Source: Zanthoxylum bungeanum (Eukaryota; Streptophyta; Magnoliopsida; Sapindales; Rutaceae). Taken from it: a DNA stretch of 64,000 nucleotides. Each line of letters starts with the position of its first letter. Position 1 is the stretch's first letter. This document shows positions 35,592 through 48,176 of this stretch, piece after piece. The notes beneath the pieces were generated by a model, which saw only the letters and a list, made by a program, of their open reading frames with translations, was not told the DNA's origin and did no database searches. The DNA lies in NCBI GenBank assembly GCA_019454045.1, contig SKCR01017728.1, positions 1 through 64,000 of the forward strand, written 5' to 3'. The translations under genes and the position numbers were made by a program.

Positions 35592-36289
35592 TCATGAGCC
35601 AAATGTTCTTTGTTCATTTGAGACGTAGAACACGTATGCTCTTGAGTTCAAGGCATATCCTACAAACTTACATTTAACTGCCCTATCATCCAATTTGTTA
35701 GTTTGTGTGAGCTTAATATATGCGTCACATCCCCAAACTCTTAGATAACTAAGACTAGGATGTTTCCCAGACCATAACTCATATGGTGTTTGAATAACAG
35801 TCTTGGAAGGAACTTGATTTAGTAGCAGTGTTGCAGTTTCTAAAGCAAGACCCCAAAATGAAAGTGGGAGATCCATGCCCGACATCATTGATCAGACCAT
35901 ATCTAATAATGTCCAATTTCTCCTTTCAGAGACCCCATTATGCTGTGGAGTTCCCGGAGGAGTCCACTGTGAAACAATGTCATTTTCTCTCAAGTAATCT
36001 TGCAATGCGTTGCTTAAGTATTCACCACCTCGGCCAGACCTTAGTGACTTAATACTTTTATTAACCTGGTTTTCTACTTCAACTTTGAAGTCTTTGAATT
36101 CTCAAAGGCTTCAGATTTGTACCGCATAAGGTATACATACCCATATCGCGAGTGATCATCGATAAAGGTAATGAAGTAAGAGAATCCACCTCTAGCGGTG
36201 ACTGATATTGGTCCGCATACATCAGAGTGTATGAGTTCTAATGTCTCCACTGCACGCTGTCCTTTACCTTTGAAGGGTAATTTGGTCAT
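35592..36289 (-). pseudogene. Copia integrase, broken
   Basis: The core starts ETLELIHSDVCGPI and has YFITFIDDHSRYGYVYLM (36074-36289), the copia integrase region with the first catalytic Asp. After frame breaks it resumes as LPLSFWGLALETATLLLNQV and PYELWSGKHPSLSYLRVWGC (35592-35888), the normal segment after the third catalytic residue. Between them (35890-36070) translated scraps still match integrase. Confidence 0.88.
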
Positions 36290-36465
36290 TTTACCAAGTA
36301 TACAAGACTCACAAGTTCCATAAGGTTCATATTTGAAGGGTCTGAAATACCCATCCTTATTTAGCTTAGTTAATCTTGTTTTATTGATATGACCTAAGCG
36401 ACTGTGCCATGTAAGTGATTCATTGAGATTATTCGAGTTAACATTGTATATTTAGAGGTTGAACA

Positions 36466-37000
36466 TTATTTGTTAGTTTGTAAGACATAGATACTATTAT
36501 TCAAAATACCATCTCCATATTTTATTTCATTGAAATAAATAGAACATTCATTACAACCTATTAGGCATGAAAAACCTTTATTACATAAAGAAGAAATTGA
36601 AATGATGTTATTTACTAGAGAATGTACATAAACACAATCTTCTAAGTCTAAAACTAAACCATTCGGAAAAATTAATGAATAAGTCCCCACACACAATGCA
36701 GCCAATTTTGCTCCATTACCCATGCGTAAGTCAACCTCCCCATGACAGAGTCTCATACTGTTTCTCAGGCCCTGCACATTGTTACACAAGTGAGTCCCCA
36801 CAACCGGTGTCAAGCACCCAAGTAGAAGGTTTAGAGTTTTGAGAATATAGTTCAATCATATACAACATACCTGAAGCATTGGGCTTCTTAGCCTCTTGGG
36901 CTTCCCTAGCTTCCTTGGCTTTCAAGGATCTGCAGTCTTTCTTCCAATGACCATTCTTTCCACAAAAGAAACATTTCCCCTTTCCATTTTTCTTATCCAC
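36466..37000 (-). pseudogene. Copia zinc knuckle and aspartic protease, frameshifted
   Basis: CFFCGKNGHWKKDC (about 36935-36976) is a CCHC zinc knuckle that binds genomic RNA. WVLDTGCG (about 36783-36810) is the protease active site. Just after it the frame shifts and continues as GTHLCNNVQGL and LRMGNGAKLAALCVGTYSL to 36466, typical of copia protease and the GAG-pre-integrase region. Confidence 0.88.
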
Positions 37001-37186
37001 CTTACCATTGGGCTTTAGGTGATCTGGAGCCTTGGCCTTGCCATTATTTTTCTTTGGGCCTCATGGCTTCAGGTCCGTACCCGGAAGCATGATGGAGATT
37101 TTAATCTCCAGTTTCAAGTCATTCTCTGCTTGCTTTATCATATTATGCAATTATGCTAAAGTAGCTTCTTTATTAGACAGATGAAA

Positions 37187-37740
37187 CTACATAATAAAGT
37201 TAGAGAAGTCTTTTGGTAAGGATTGAAGAATTATATCGTGACCTATATCATGATCCATTATGAACCCGAGGTTGGCCAATTTAATGTGGCCAATCATCTT
37301 AAGCACATGTCCACTAACAGATCCTTCCTTATACATTGTTTGGAATAAGGCACATGACACTTGGAATCTCACGGTATGAACAGAAGTTGCATACAACTCC
37401 TTCAAGTGAAAAATGATGGTTTGATCATCCATATATTCATGAGCTTTCTGAAGTTCGTTCGACAAAGATCCAAGCATTATGAAAACTGCTTGCTCATCAT
37501 CATCGACGTGTTTCTTCCAAGCATCAAATGTATTTTTGTCAGCATCTTCTGCGAGTTAGTGGGAAATGGTCTTTCAAGAACATAGAAAATCTCTTCTTGT
37601 TATAAGACAATTTTAAGGTTTCTAAACTAGTTATTATAGTTGTCCCATTTGAGCTTATGCTCATCAAAGATGGAACAAAGTGATATTCTGTTTCCCTTTT
37701 GAATGTTTGAGAAATATTTTAACCCATCTGTTAAAAGAGA
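37187..37740 (-). pseudogene. Copia gag capsid fragment
   Basis: The open part (37187-37477) reads MLGSLSNELQKAHEYMDDQT, FHLKELYATSVHTVRFQVSC and GSVSGHVLKMIGHIKLANLG, matching the UBN2-type gag of plant copia elements. Upstream, to about 37600, translated pieces still match gag but with frame breaks. The zinc knuckle lies downstream in another frame after a stop. Confidence 0.85.
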
Positions 37741-38509
37741 ATGTTAAAATTAGGAATATGTTTTCATTAATGTTTCATAATAACATGGGCTTTTAATATT
37801 ATGAAGTTTCTCCCACTCAATTGTTTTAAAATTTTAAGTAAATCGTATCAACCCCAATATGATGGATTTATTGTGGGCAAAGATCCCATTATCATAATTT
37901 CACAACTCTGACTAGGGCCGGTCGTTATAAAATACGATAATTAGGTAGGTTCCCAACCAATTTATGATATAAATCACAATTCATTGATCATTGGGTTGGG
38001 CAATCAAACATGCCATAGCATATACTAGTCCTTGTGGACACCCAATCTTTGCCACTAAGTTATAAGAGCACGCTTAAGGGTTGCTGCGTCTTATGACTCG
38101 GAAAAGTCAAACCATTGTCAATAGTACGATTTAGGGACAAATTGGTATTGGTCAGTCTAGTGAAGCCTAGTCCTACAAATACGGTTTAAGCTCTTTGGGT
38201 CTATACTTTACAATAGGAGGTAAATTTTAGACTTAAACTATTATTAAGCATTTTAGCAAGTTTAAGTGAATAACTATCAAATGGATTCCTCCATTGAAAA
38301 TTTCCTAGAGGGATGATGGAGCAAACTCTCTTAAATACCCTTATCTCTTAGGCTCTTATTGCCTTGGTGACAGGAATAAATAATAGATCCTCCAAATTAG
38401 TCCAGCACTTTAAATATACTTTGAGGTAAGCTTTGAGTAAATGATTATCTAGATGTCTTCACAACTTCTCATTTTGGCTATAAAAAGGTAGTGAGTGAAG
38501 GAAGACACC
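37741..38509 (-). mobile_element. Copia family B 5' leader, cut by Athila-like element B
   Basis: It matches 26043-26762. The copy there continues after GGAAGACACC for about 560 bases to the primer site. Here the Athila-like LTR begins instead at 38510, so the rest of the leader and the 5' LTR are displaced, probably past the end of the window. Confidence 0.75.
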
Positions 38510-41365
38510 TGACCGGTGCGTAAACACAAGCGTATAACGCAAGCGCACAAATCGTTCAAGTAGTATAAAAAGTATCGATCCCACGAGAACTTAATACCTA
38601 ATCTATTAATTTTATGAGGTCAAATGATTACTAGTATTTAACAGGTTGATTGATTGATTTGAAATGATGAAGATTTTGAATTTAAAAATAAGTAAATAAA
38701 ATTGCACGAAAGTAGGTTTAAGAAAATTCAATATTAAGAAACTATCTAGGGTGTAGGGGTTTTAGGGGGAATATCCGATAACGCAGCGGAAGCGATGGAA
38801 AATCGAATTTTCCGATTTCCAAAATTTTTCTCGAATTAATTAAATAAACATATTTATTTAATTATCCAATAATCAAATTATGAAATAAAATTCAAATAAA
38901 TCATATTTAAGTGAATTTACCAAATTGCCCTTATATTGGTATTTTGTCCATTTTAGTCCGAAATTGATCTAATCAATTTTGAATGATTCTAAATCATTTA
39001 TAAGATGAACTTAGCATGTTCAAAACATCAAAACACCAAAAGCACCAAAAATCCATTTTCTTTATTCTTGGCCGAATGCACTACATTAGTGCCATTTTGT
39101 GCACATTGTCATTTCATGCATCAAAACACATCAAGATGTGTATCCAATGAACATGAAACTTTATATGCATCATATACACACACAAATACACAACATATAT
39201 GAAAATTCCCAAATTTGGAATTGGTCATGAACCCTAATTTTTCAATTTCTTCAAATTGGAGAAATTAGACCAAATTGGTTAAATCCAATACTTCAATCAT
39301 CTTTCTTCCATCCAATCAAAGTCTCAACACAATGAAACAACTCAAGATCAAATATAGGTCATCTAAGAGTGGGTCAACAACTCTAGATTAGCAACAAGGT
39401 TTCCAAAACCACAAAAGAACACTGATTACTACAATAGCCATATAAGCTTCCTTCATCATACATGCTCAACACTTTCACCAAACTTTTATCCATCAAAAAC
39501 ACAAAGAATAAAGAATAGAAAAACTCAAGAACATCACAAGATGTTCCAACAACAAGAGGAAAAAATTACTCTCTAATGGAAGGTTGGAAATACTTACTAT
39601 TTTCCAAGCTTTTCTTGTTTTTTCTTTCTTTCTCTCTAGCATCCTTTGCTTCCTTTAATGGAGTTTTGGGTAAAGTGTATTAGGTTATCAAATGAAAATG
39701 AAATGAAAACAATACACTTGTATCAAAGTTGCCTTGGCCGAAATTCACAAACCAAATACAAGTTATAATTTCAATTTCATTTCACTTTACATTTAGTCAA
39801 CTTGCATAAATATCTTAATAACACTTTATTAGATATTTAATTAAGTCAACAAATGCAACTAAGAAAAAATAATTTATATTTAAAATGTATGGCCGAATTA
39901 ATAAGAAATAAAGAAAAAAGATATTTTCATTTTCAAACAATTTTGAACAAATATCTTAAGAAGTCAAAATCAATTTGACAACTTTTTCTTTAATGTATAA
40001 GTCAACAATTGCAACTTATAATCACTTTCTAACTTTATCATTTGGTGATATATTTATATTTTAATTATATTAATCATTTAACAATTAAATAATTAAATAA
40101 TTAATTAAATATAAATATATCAAATATATGTATTATATTTACTTTAAATATCTCAAATACATATATTGATGATATATGTCAAATACCTTTATTTGACTAT
40201 TTATTAATGTGTATTTAATAATATCATATATTAAATACAAATACACATTAATTAGGAAATGACGGTTCGGCCCGTTCGCATGTATTTTTCGTTTAACGTT
40301 AATAACTAAACGATTTATAAATAATCATCATTATTCATAAATGTTGCTCTAGTGCTCTACAAGTATGTTTCATTATTGAGACTCTCTAGATTCAGGTATA
40401 TCCGTCACGAAATCGATTTCGTGCCCATAATCTATCCACCCGTAGATTATGACGATCACAGATAATCTCGCTGAATCATACAGGTCGAGGTCATTGCATA
40501 CGTATAATCCCTCCGTCACAGGTATCCAGATAATCCCAGAGATATAGATGTAAACGTCAAATCTCTATAGGTATTATCTCGTGACGTATCTATTAGCAAT
40601 CTTTAAATAACACTCGGAACTTACTTCCGATGTATACTGTGGCCAGATTTAATAGACTGCTAAATATATGGACTACCTATGCTCTGTACACAGAACTGAC
40701 GGATTCTATCTTGACACACACAGGATATCCTGAGGATCGATCCACACCCAACGAACAGGCGGAGGTCTGATCTAAATAGATCGGTGACGTGACTGCCATC
40801 TAAGTGTGGAGGATGTCTCATACATCCACAGTGGTGTCTCAAGTCGAAGGACCACTATGCTACTCAACCCGAGAAGATTCTTATTGACGTTGGTGTACCA
40901 TCCATTAAGAATCTTCGGTGAGCCGTTCAGTGTTTATCCACTATAAACACCTACACGTCTATACGAGTCTCCATAGTCTCATGGTTCATTGGGATAAACC
41001 ATCGGACCAAGTCTCGATATACGACATGTACTGGTCTCAACGAATTTGACTAACCGACCCGTGTTAGCAAATCTTGACCAGGAACTATGTTTGATAATAT
41101 TCATATAGCAGTGACACTTCCCAATGTCAATTACAAACTAACTTTGTAACTGTGTACTGGATTATATATTATCGGGCCTTTGTCTAATATATACATATCA
41201 CTAAACCACAATTAGTTTCAATCTAATCGTCATCAGATCGAATACGTATATAAAAACAAGAGGTGCAACCATAAATAAGTAATATTATGGAATAAGGGGA
41301 TGTTCGTATTCATGAATCAGACATAAATACGGTCCGGATTGGCGCTCTGAGCACCAACCCCAACA

Positions 41366-44300
41366 ATTTCTCCCACTTGCTCTAGTGCCAATCCACGGTA
41401 TCATATACTCATCTGAATGTGCATCGTATGCACATGGCCCTCAAAAGCTCACCCAGTACTTAAGAGGTAGGCAACAAAAAACAAGTCTGCTATGACATAT
41501 TGAGTTTGTCAAACAAACTCCATCGTTTCCCATAGTTAGCATCATTCATATTTTGTAGAATCTAGATTATACATTAATATGACTCTGATGCTACATCAGT
41601 ATTGTGCTACAGCTACTGAGTTGTCCAAGTATTTAAGGATCAAATCCAAAATACTATGAAGACAACCGCAAGCACAATAACAATCCAAAACTTCTATTTT
41701 ATAAGGTCACTATGCAACTTCAAGTAATACTTTATAAGTTGCATTTAATTCCACTACAAAAGTAGAAGAATCCTTCGTGACACTCCCACTGCATCTTTTC
41801 TGACTCTTTATGACGTAGACTGTCTAACGTCATAATTAGTCTCAAAACTAATATGACCCTAATGGTTGCAGACTATATTCTCCATGAATTAGAAACTCAT
41901 TCTTAATATCTCAAAGATCACAAAGAACGTGTTTCAAGATCCATCATATGGTCTATAGGATGTCAAAATAACTCGTAACAATTACGATTAAATCGACATC
42001 GATAATCGCACATAATAAAGTATTTATTATGTCATCATCAAATGATACATAAGATTGATAGACATTCTAATCAATATCTCTTTCGAAAAAGGAATCATCT
42101 TTTACGAAAGATGAATACTTTATATAAGACACACAATAATGTCCAACAATTATACTAACTGTCATACAGATAGCCTAGTTATGTCATTTATTAGATCATA
42201 TCTAATGTACGAATAATAGGAGTATCTCACAAGTCTCTTGGTTTTATATCTTATATAAAACTTTATATCAAATATAACAGAGACTACTCCCACTGATTTC
42301 ACGGAGTAAAGAAGACTTAGGTAAATCTTTTACCTCAAAACATCTCATTATTACTATAATAATGAAATGTCGTTAGGATATATAACACTAGAAAGTAATA
42401 TGTACGCTCCCACTAACCCTTCTAATCACATATGTATTCTCTATACTTTGACAAGATCAGACAATCTGACGATATCAAAAATAGAGAACACAAATTTTCG
42501 GAAGACTTATCTGAGTCTACAATAGGCTCTATAAGCTAGCACACTAAACTGCGATCTCAGCAGAACACAAACTCTAGGGCCATTTCAGAATGAACTCTTC
42601 AAATAAGGAAATCACAACTGATCTCTTATCTGAATAAGTCATCCAAAAATGCTTTAGCTAAAAAAATATAGTTTATTATCAACATTAACCAATATATCTT
42701 TAATTGTTCATTTAGTGTGACTAGAGATAAGTTTTCTCAGAATCTACAAGAGATTGCTGAGTATAACTTTTCTCACTGTCATACTGTAAAGGTCAAACCT
42801 TTAATAAGCTCACAATGCTTTTGCTGCGCAAACAATTAGCACATATCATGAACTAATTCATAATGAAAGCTTAATCAAGTTCAAAAATTGATCGTAGTAA
42901 GCTATGAACAATCTTAGATCTATGGTTCAATGGTGAACTTCCAGAATCGATATCAAATATCGCTTCCATTATAAGTCATAGGATAATTTTTCTTCAATAA
43001 GAAAACAACGGAACCATTAAGTATCAAATACTCGTGAATGATTCTGTTATCCTATTGGACTTGTACGGAAGATGTATAAGGGTTGTTTCATCTTATTAAT
43101 TACAGTTCCATTTATAATTTATCATTCTCACATTTGACTTCAATAAGTCAAGTCTTTTCTACAATAGTTACATCACATTGATCAAACCAAGTAATAAAAC
43201 AATTTAATTACTTAGAATCGTAGGAATATATACTATAAATAGTACAAATATTTTTATTAAACAAAATAAATGATAAACTATAACTAAACTTTTACTTATA
43301 CTCCGAGGTGTAAGTATTTCCATTATAACTATTATATAAAAGAAACATTCAAATCTTAAACTTTTCAAGATTCGGATTTTCTACCTATACATATCATATA
43401 TGCAACTGTAGAAAATAATGGAACATTAATTAAAGAGATGAATTAGTGTTACTGGAGCAAACCCCAAGAGTATTGAAACTAATTCGGTAACATTCAATAT
43501 CAAACGAACCAAATCATATAAAATTCGATTGCTCCCACTACTCAATTCCATCAAGATGGAATCATGGAAGAATAATATTGAATATGAATCATATTCACTA
43601 AATAACCTTAGAACTAATTGCTTTAAATTCATACGTTTGATCGTATCAAAGATCTTTGAACAGTTCAAAGACATGTAATGAATTTTAAGGATCAAGTTTT
43701 TTAAAATACTTTAGATTGAATATATTTGAACAAGTCAAAAATGTTCAATCTACGTTTCATCAGAACAGATTGAAGTTCTTGATACTTTCAAGACTTTCAA
43801 TATGTGTTCCTTCAGAAACACGTAACTAAGTTATGACAATTCATCAACTAAGTTACGAAATAAAGAAAACTACCTTAAGCAATTATTATTTATAAAACTA
43901 CATACATCTAATGTATCAGTTAAATAAATTTGGTGGTCCAATGACAATCATTGGTTAAACGAGATCTTAATCACTTTCCTGAATACAATATTCATTAAAT
44001 GGATAAGGATGTGTGGTGTGATCTAGTATCAAACCATCATTTACCATACGGAATAAGCATCCAATGCTTAAGTGATTAGACTCATAAAGCACCGTTCTAA
44101 ATTATTTACTTTTACCGAATAATTTTTCTTAATGTTTATCTCTAAGTCAATGACACTACTAGTCATATTTAAAATATATAAAAATTATTTATAAAAACAA
44201 ATAACTATCCAATAGTCACAAGTTCCGATATCAAATATCAAAACAATCGTTAACTAATATTTTTTAAATAACTAGAGGGGAGATTTGGTATCCAATACCT

Positions 44301-45539
44301 ATAGTTGTAGTATTGTGAAAATCGATATTTTCTATACATAACTATACACATCTCATTTCTTCAGCTTTACTATTTGCATTCAACTATTCACAACAATTGT
44401 AAGTAATTGATTAGCAAATCGTGTCAGACACATTGCCTCTAAAGGTAATTAAAGCTAAGAAACGTCATTACGAGATAAATAAATACATAATGGGGCTTTC
44501 TAAATGCCAGTTAAGAATCTCGAGACATGAACTAATTCAAGTCAATTCTTACTGCATAAGAAACTATTATCTCTAAAATATTATATCCTAAAGGGGATAT
44601 CTATCTAGATTATCTATCATGACTTAGAAACTAAGTCATTAACCATCTTTATTTTTCAAGAAAATTGGAACAACAGTTCCCGATGGTTTAGACTAATCTA
44701 ATAATATCCTAGTCTAGTAGTATCTAGAACCTATTCTAGAATAACTGCAATCAAGAGTCAAGACAGATAACATATCAAAATATGTGTGCAGTAAATAAAA
44801 GTTTAATTCTATATAAACAATAGAATAAGGAAACAAACAAACGGCAATTTCCATAATAACATACACTGCCTAAGTTATGGAATATTTTAAACTTAGCAGT
44901 GCCTCCCACTATTTTTACGTAATGCCGTAATCCCCAACGGAAAGACGAGAATTCAATAATTAAATCGAATTCCATAATGGGAAGAGGACCCCATGAATAT
45001 ATTTCGACTCACAGCAGAGGCACGGTCTCGCCGACGTATATTCGCAGGTAGACAACTAATTGTCAATCACTCACTAGTGACTCCAAGGTTCTGGCCCTGG
45101 CCGTTTCTCGTTGTCGCTGCGAAGGCAGGCCCACAAGAAGACGTACCAAGGTTAAACTTGTCAATGATAAACTCAAGTTACTTGCGTAACCCTGACAGCT
45201 AGGGCACGTTCAGGATTCCGCTTTCGCTTGAATTTATCTAGTATCTAATATACATTCGGCATAAATAAATTTCTATCAGCTACATCCTCACAGCAGAGGC
45301 ACGGTCTCGGATGTAGTCAACGAAAAGATATTTATAAACCCTATTGACAAGACAGACCAAGAAACAAGTATTCCAAATACTAGTTACTTTAAAACCTTAT
45401 TAAGCGGGGATATCATTAAGTGTCATACACCCTAAATCTAATCAAATTAGATTATACTAAGCATGTATAAAGTCAAGAAAACATGATTAAAAATTGAATA
45501 AAACAAGCTAATCATTTATGGAGTCCTAGAATCAGACTC
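41366..45539 (-). other. Non-coding interior of the non-autonomous copia element
   Basis: 41366 to about 44310 is homologous to 31104-34000. From 44310 to 45539 is a leader not found in the other copy. Short ORFs (43426-43695, 44775-44975, 44993-45202) show no domain. The last 600 bases before the primer site include a GC-richer, hairpin-rich part (45003-45320). Confidence 0.75.
44996..45318 (-). other. Two hairpins with the same loop in the copia leader
   Basis: CTCACAGCAGAGGCACGGTC occurs at about 45008 and 45288. The first is framed by GAATATATTTCG/CGACGTATATTC (ten of twelve positions pair), the second by CTACATCC/GGATGTAG (eight of eight). Stem sequences are unrelated but both close the same loop. 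They lie some 230 and 510 bases downstream of the primer site in the RNA sense, where packaging or dimerisation signals are often found. Confidence 0.6.
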
Positions 45540-45551
45540 GCTCTGATACCA
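45540..45551 (-). other. Primer-binding site TGGTATCAGAGC
   Basis: The sense sequence TGGTATCAGAGC is complementary to the 3' end of plant initiator tRNA-Met and lies three bases from the 5' LTR (45555-48176). It fixes the element's orientation as minus. Confidence 0.92.
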
Positions 45552-48176
45552 TTTTGTAGGGGTTTTAGAGGGAATTTCTGGTAACGCAGCGGAAGCGGTG
45601 GAAAATCGAATTTTCCGATTTCAAAATTTTTTCTCAGATTAATTAAATAAACATATTTATTTAATTATCCAATAATCAAATTATGAAATAAAATTCAAAT
45701 AAATCATATTTAAGTGAATTTACCAAATTGCCCTTATATTGGTATTTTGTCCATTTTAGTCTGAAATTGATCTAATCAATTTTGAATGAGTCTAAATCAT
45801 TTCTAAGATGAACTTAGCATGTTCAAAACATCAAAACACCAAAAGCACCAAAAATCCCATTTTCTTTATTCTTGGCCGAATGCACTACAATAGTGCCATT
45901 TTGTGCACTTTGTCATTTCATGCATCAAAACACATCAAGATGTAATCCAATGAACATGAAACTTTATATTCATCATATACACATAGAAATACACAACATA
46001 TATGAAAAGCCCCAAATTTGGAATTGGTCATGAACCCTAATTTTTCAATTTCTTCAAATGGACAAATTAGACCAAATTGGTTAAATCCAATACTCCAATC
46101 ATCTTTCTTCCATCCAATAAAAGTCTCAACACAATGAAACAACTCAAGATAAAATCTAGGTCATCTAAGAGTGGGTCAAAAACTCTAGATTAGCAACAAG
46201 GTTTCCAAAACCACAAAAGAACACTTATTACTACAATAGCCATAAGCTTCCTTCATCATACATGCTCAACACTTTCACCAAACTTTTATCCATCAAAAAC
46301 ACAAAGAATAAAGAATAGAAAAACTCAAGAACATCACAAGATGTTTCCCACAACAAGAGGAACAAATTACTCTCTAATGGAAGGTTGGAAATACTTACTA
46401 TTTTCCAAGCTTTTCTTGTTTTTTCTTTCTTTTCTCTCTAGCATCCTTTGCTTCCTTTAAAGGAGTTTTGGGTAAAGTGTATTAGGTTATCAAATGAAAA
46501 TGAAATGAAAACAATATACACTTGTATCAAAGTTGCCTTGGCCGAAATTCACCAAACCAAATACAAGTTAATTAATTTCAATTTCATTTCACTTTACATT
46601 TAGTCAACTTGCATAAATATCTTAATAACACTTTATTAGATATTTAATTAAGTCAACAAATGCAACTAAGAAAAATATAACTCTTATATTTAAGTGTTAT
46701 GGCCGAATTTAATAAGAAATAAAGAAAAAAGATATTTTCATTTTTCAAACAATTTTGAACAAATATCTTAAAAGTCAAAATCAATTTGACAACCTTTTTC
46801 TTTAATGTATAAGTCAACAATTGCAACTTATAATCACTTTCTAACTTTATCATTTGGTGATATATTTATATTTTAATTATATTAATCATTTAACAATTAA
46901 ATAATTAAATAATTAATTAAATATAAATATATCAAATATATGTATTATATTTACTTTAAATATCTCAAATACATATATTGATAATATATGTCAAATACCT
47001 TTATTTAAATATTTATTAATGTGTATTTAATAATATCATATATTAAATACAAATACATATTAATTAGGAAATGACGGTTCGGCCCGTTCGCATGTATTTT
47101 TCGTTTAACGATTAAACGATTTATAAATAATCATCATTATTCATAAATGTTGCTCTAGTGCTCTACGAGTATGTTTCATTATTGAAACTCTCTAGATTCA
47201 GGTATATCCATCACGAAATCCAATTTCGTGCCCATAATCAACCACCCGTAGATTATGACGATCACGGATAATCTCGCTGAATCATACAGGTCGAGGTTAT
47301 TGCATACGTATAATCCTTCCGTCACAGGTATCCAGATAATCCCAGAGATATAGATGTAAACGTCAAATCTCTATAGGTATTATCTCGTTGACGTATCTAT
47401 TAGCAATCTTTAAATAACACTCGGAAATTACTTCCGATGTATACTGTGGCCACAGATTTAATAGACTACTAAATATATATGGACTACATATGCTCTGTAC
47501 ACAGAACTGACGGATCCTATCTTGACACACACAGGATATCCTGAGGATCGATCCACACCCAACAAACAGGTGGAGGTCTGATCTAAATAGATCGGTGACG
47601 TGACTGCCATCTAAGTGTGGAGGATGTCTCATACATCCACAGTGGTGTCTCAAGTCGAAGGACCACAATGCTACTCAACCCGAGAAGATTCTTATTGACG
47701 TTGATGTACCATCCATTAAGAATCTTCGGTGAGCCGTTCAGTGTTTATCCACTATAAACACCTACACGTCTATACGAGTCTCCATAGACTCATGGTTCAT
47801 TGGGATAAACCATCGGACCAAGTCTTGATATACGACATGTACTGGTCTCAACGGATTTGACTAACTGATCTGTGTTAGCAAATCTTGACCAGGAACTATG
47901 TTTGATAATATTCATATAGCAGTGACACTTCCCAATGTCAATTACAAACTGACTTTGTAACTGTGTACTGCATTATATATTATCGGGCCTTTGTCTAATA
48001 TATACATATCACTAAACCACAATTAGTTTCAATCTAATCGTAATCAGATCGAATACATATATAAAAACAAGAGGTGCAACCATAAATAAGTAATATTATG
48101 GAATAATGGGATGTTCGTATTCACGAATCAGACATAAATACAGTCCGGATTGGCGCTCTGAGCACCAACCCCAACA

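Larger units (their letters stand above)
38752..48176 (-). mobile_element. Complete non-autonomous copia family B element (LARD-like)
   Basis: LTRs lie at 38752-41365 (2614 bp) and 45555-48176 (2622 bp). Both run from TGTAGGGG to CCCCAACA and look nearly identical by eye. The duplication TAGGG flanks it (38747-38751, 48177-48181). The primer site TGGTATCAGAGC is at 45551-45540 on the minus strand and the polypurine tract at 41366-41379. The 4.19 kb interior has no gag or pol. Its 3' two thirds match the non-coding tail of the autonomous relative (31104-34000). All parts needed in cis for mobility are present, so it was probably moved by proteins of that relative. Confidence 0.93.

Noticed and set aside
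40660..40842. Minus-strand ORFs repeated at 40660-40842 and 47363-47668
   Set aside because: They are the same stretch of the two LTRs of the non-autonomous copia element. Repetition reflects the LTR pair, not gene conservation.
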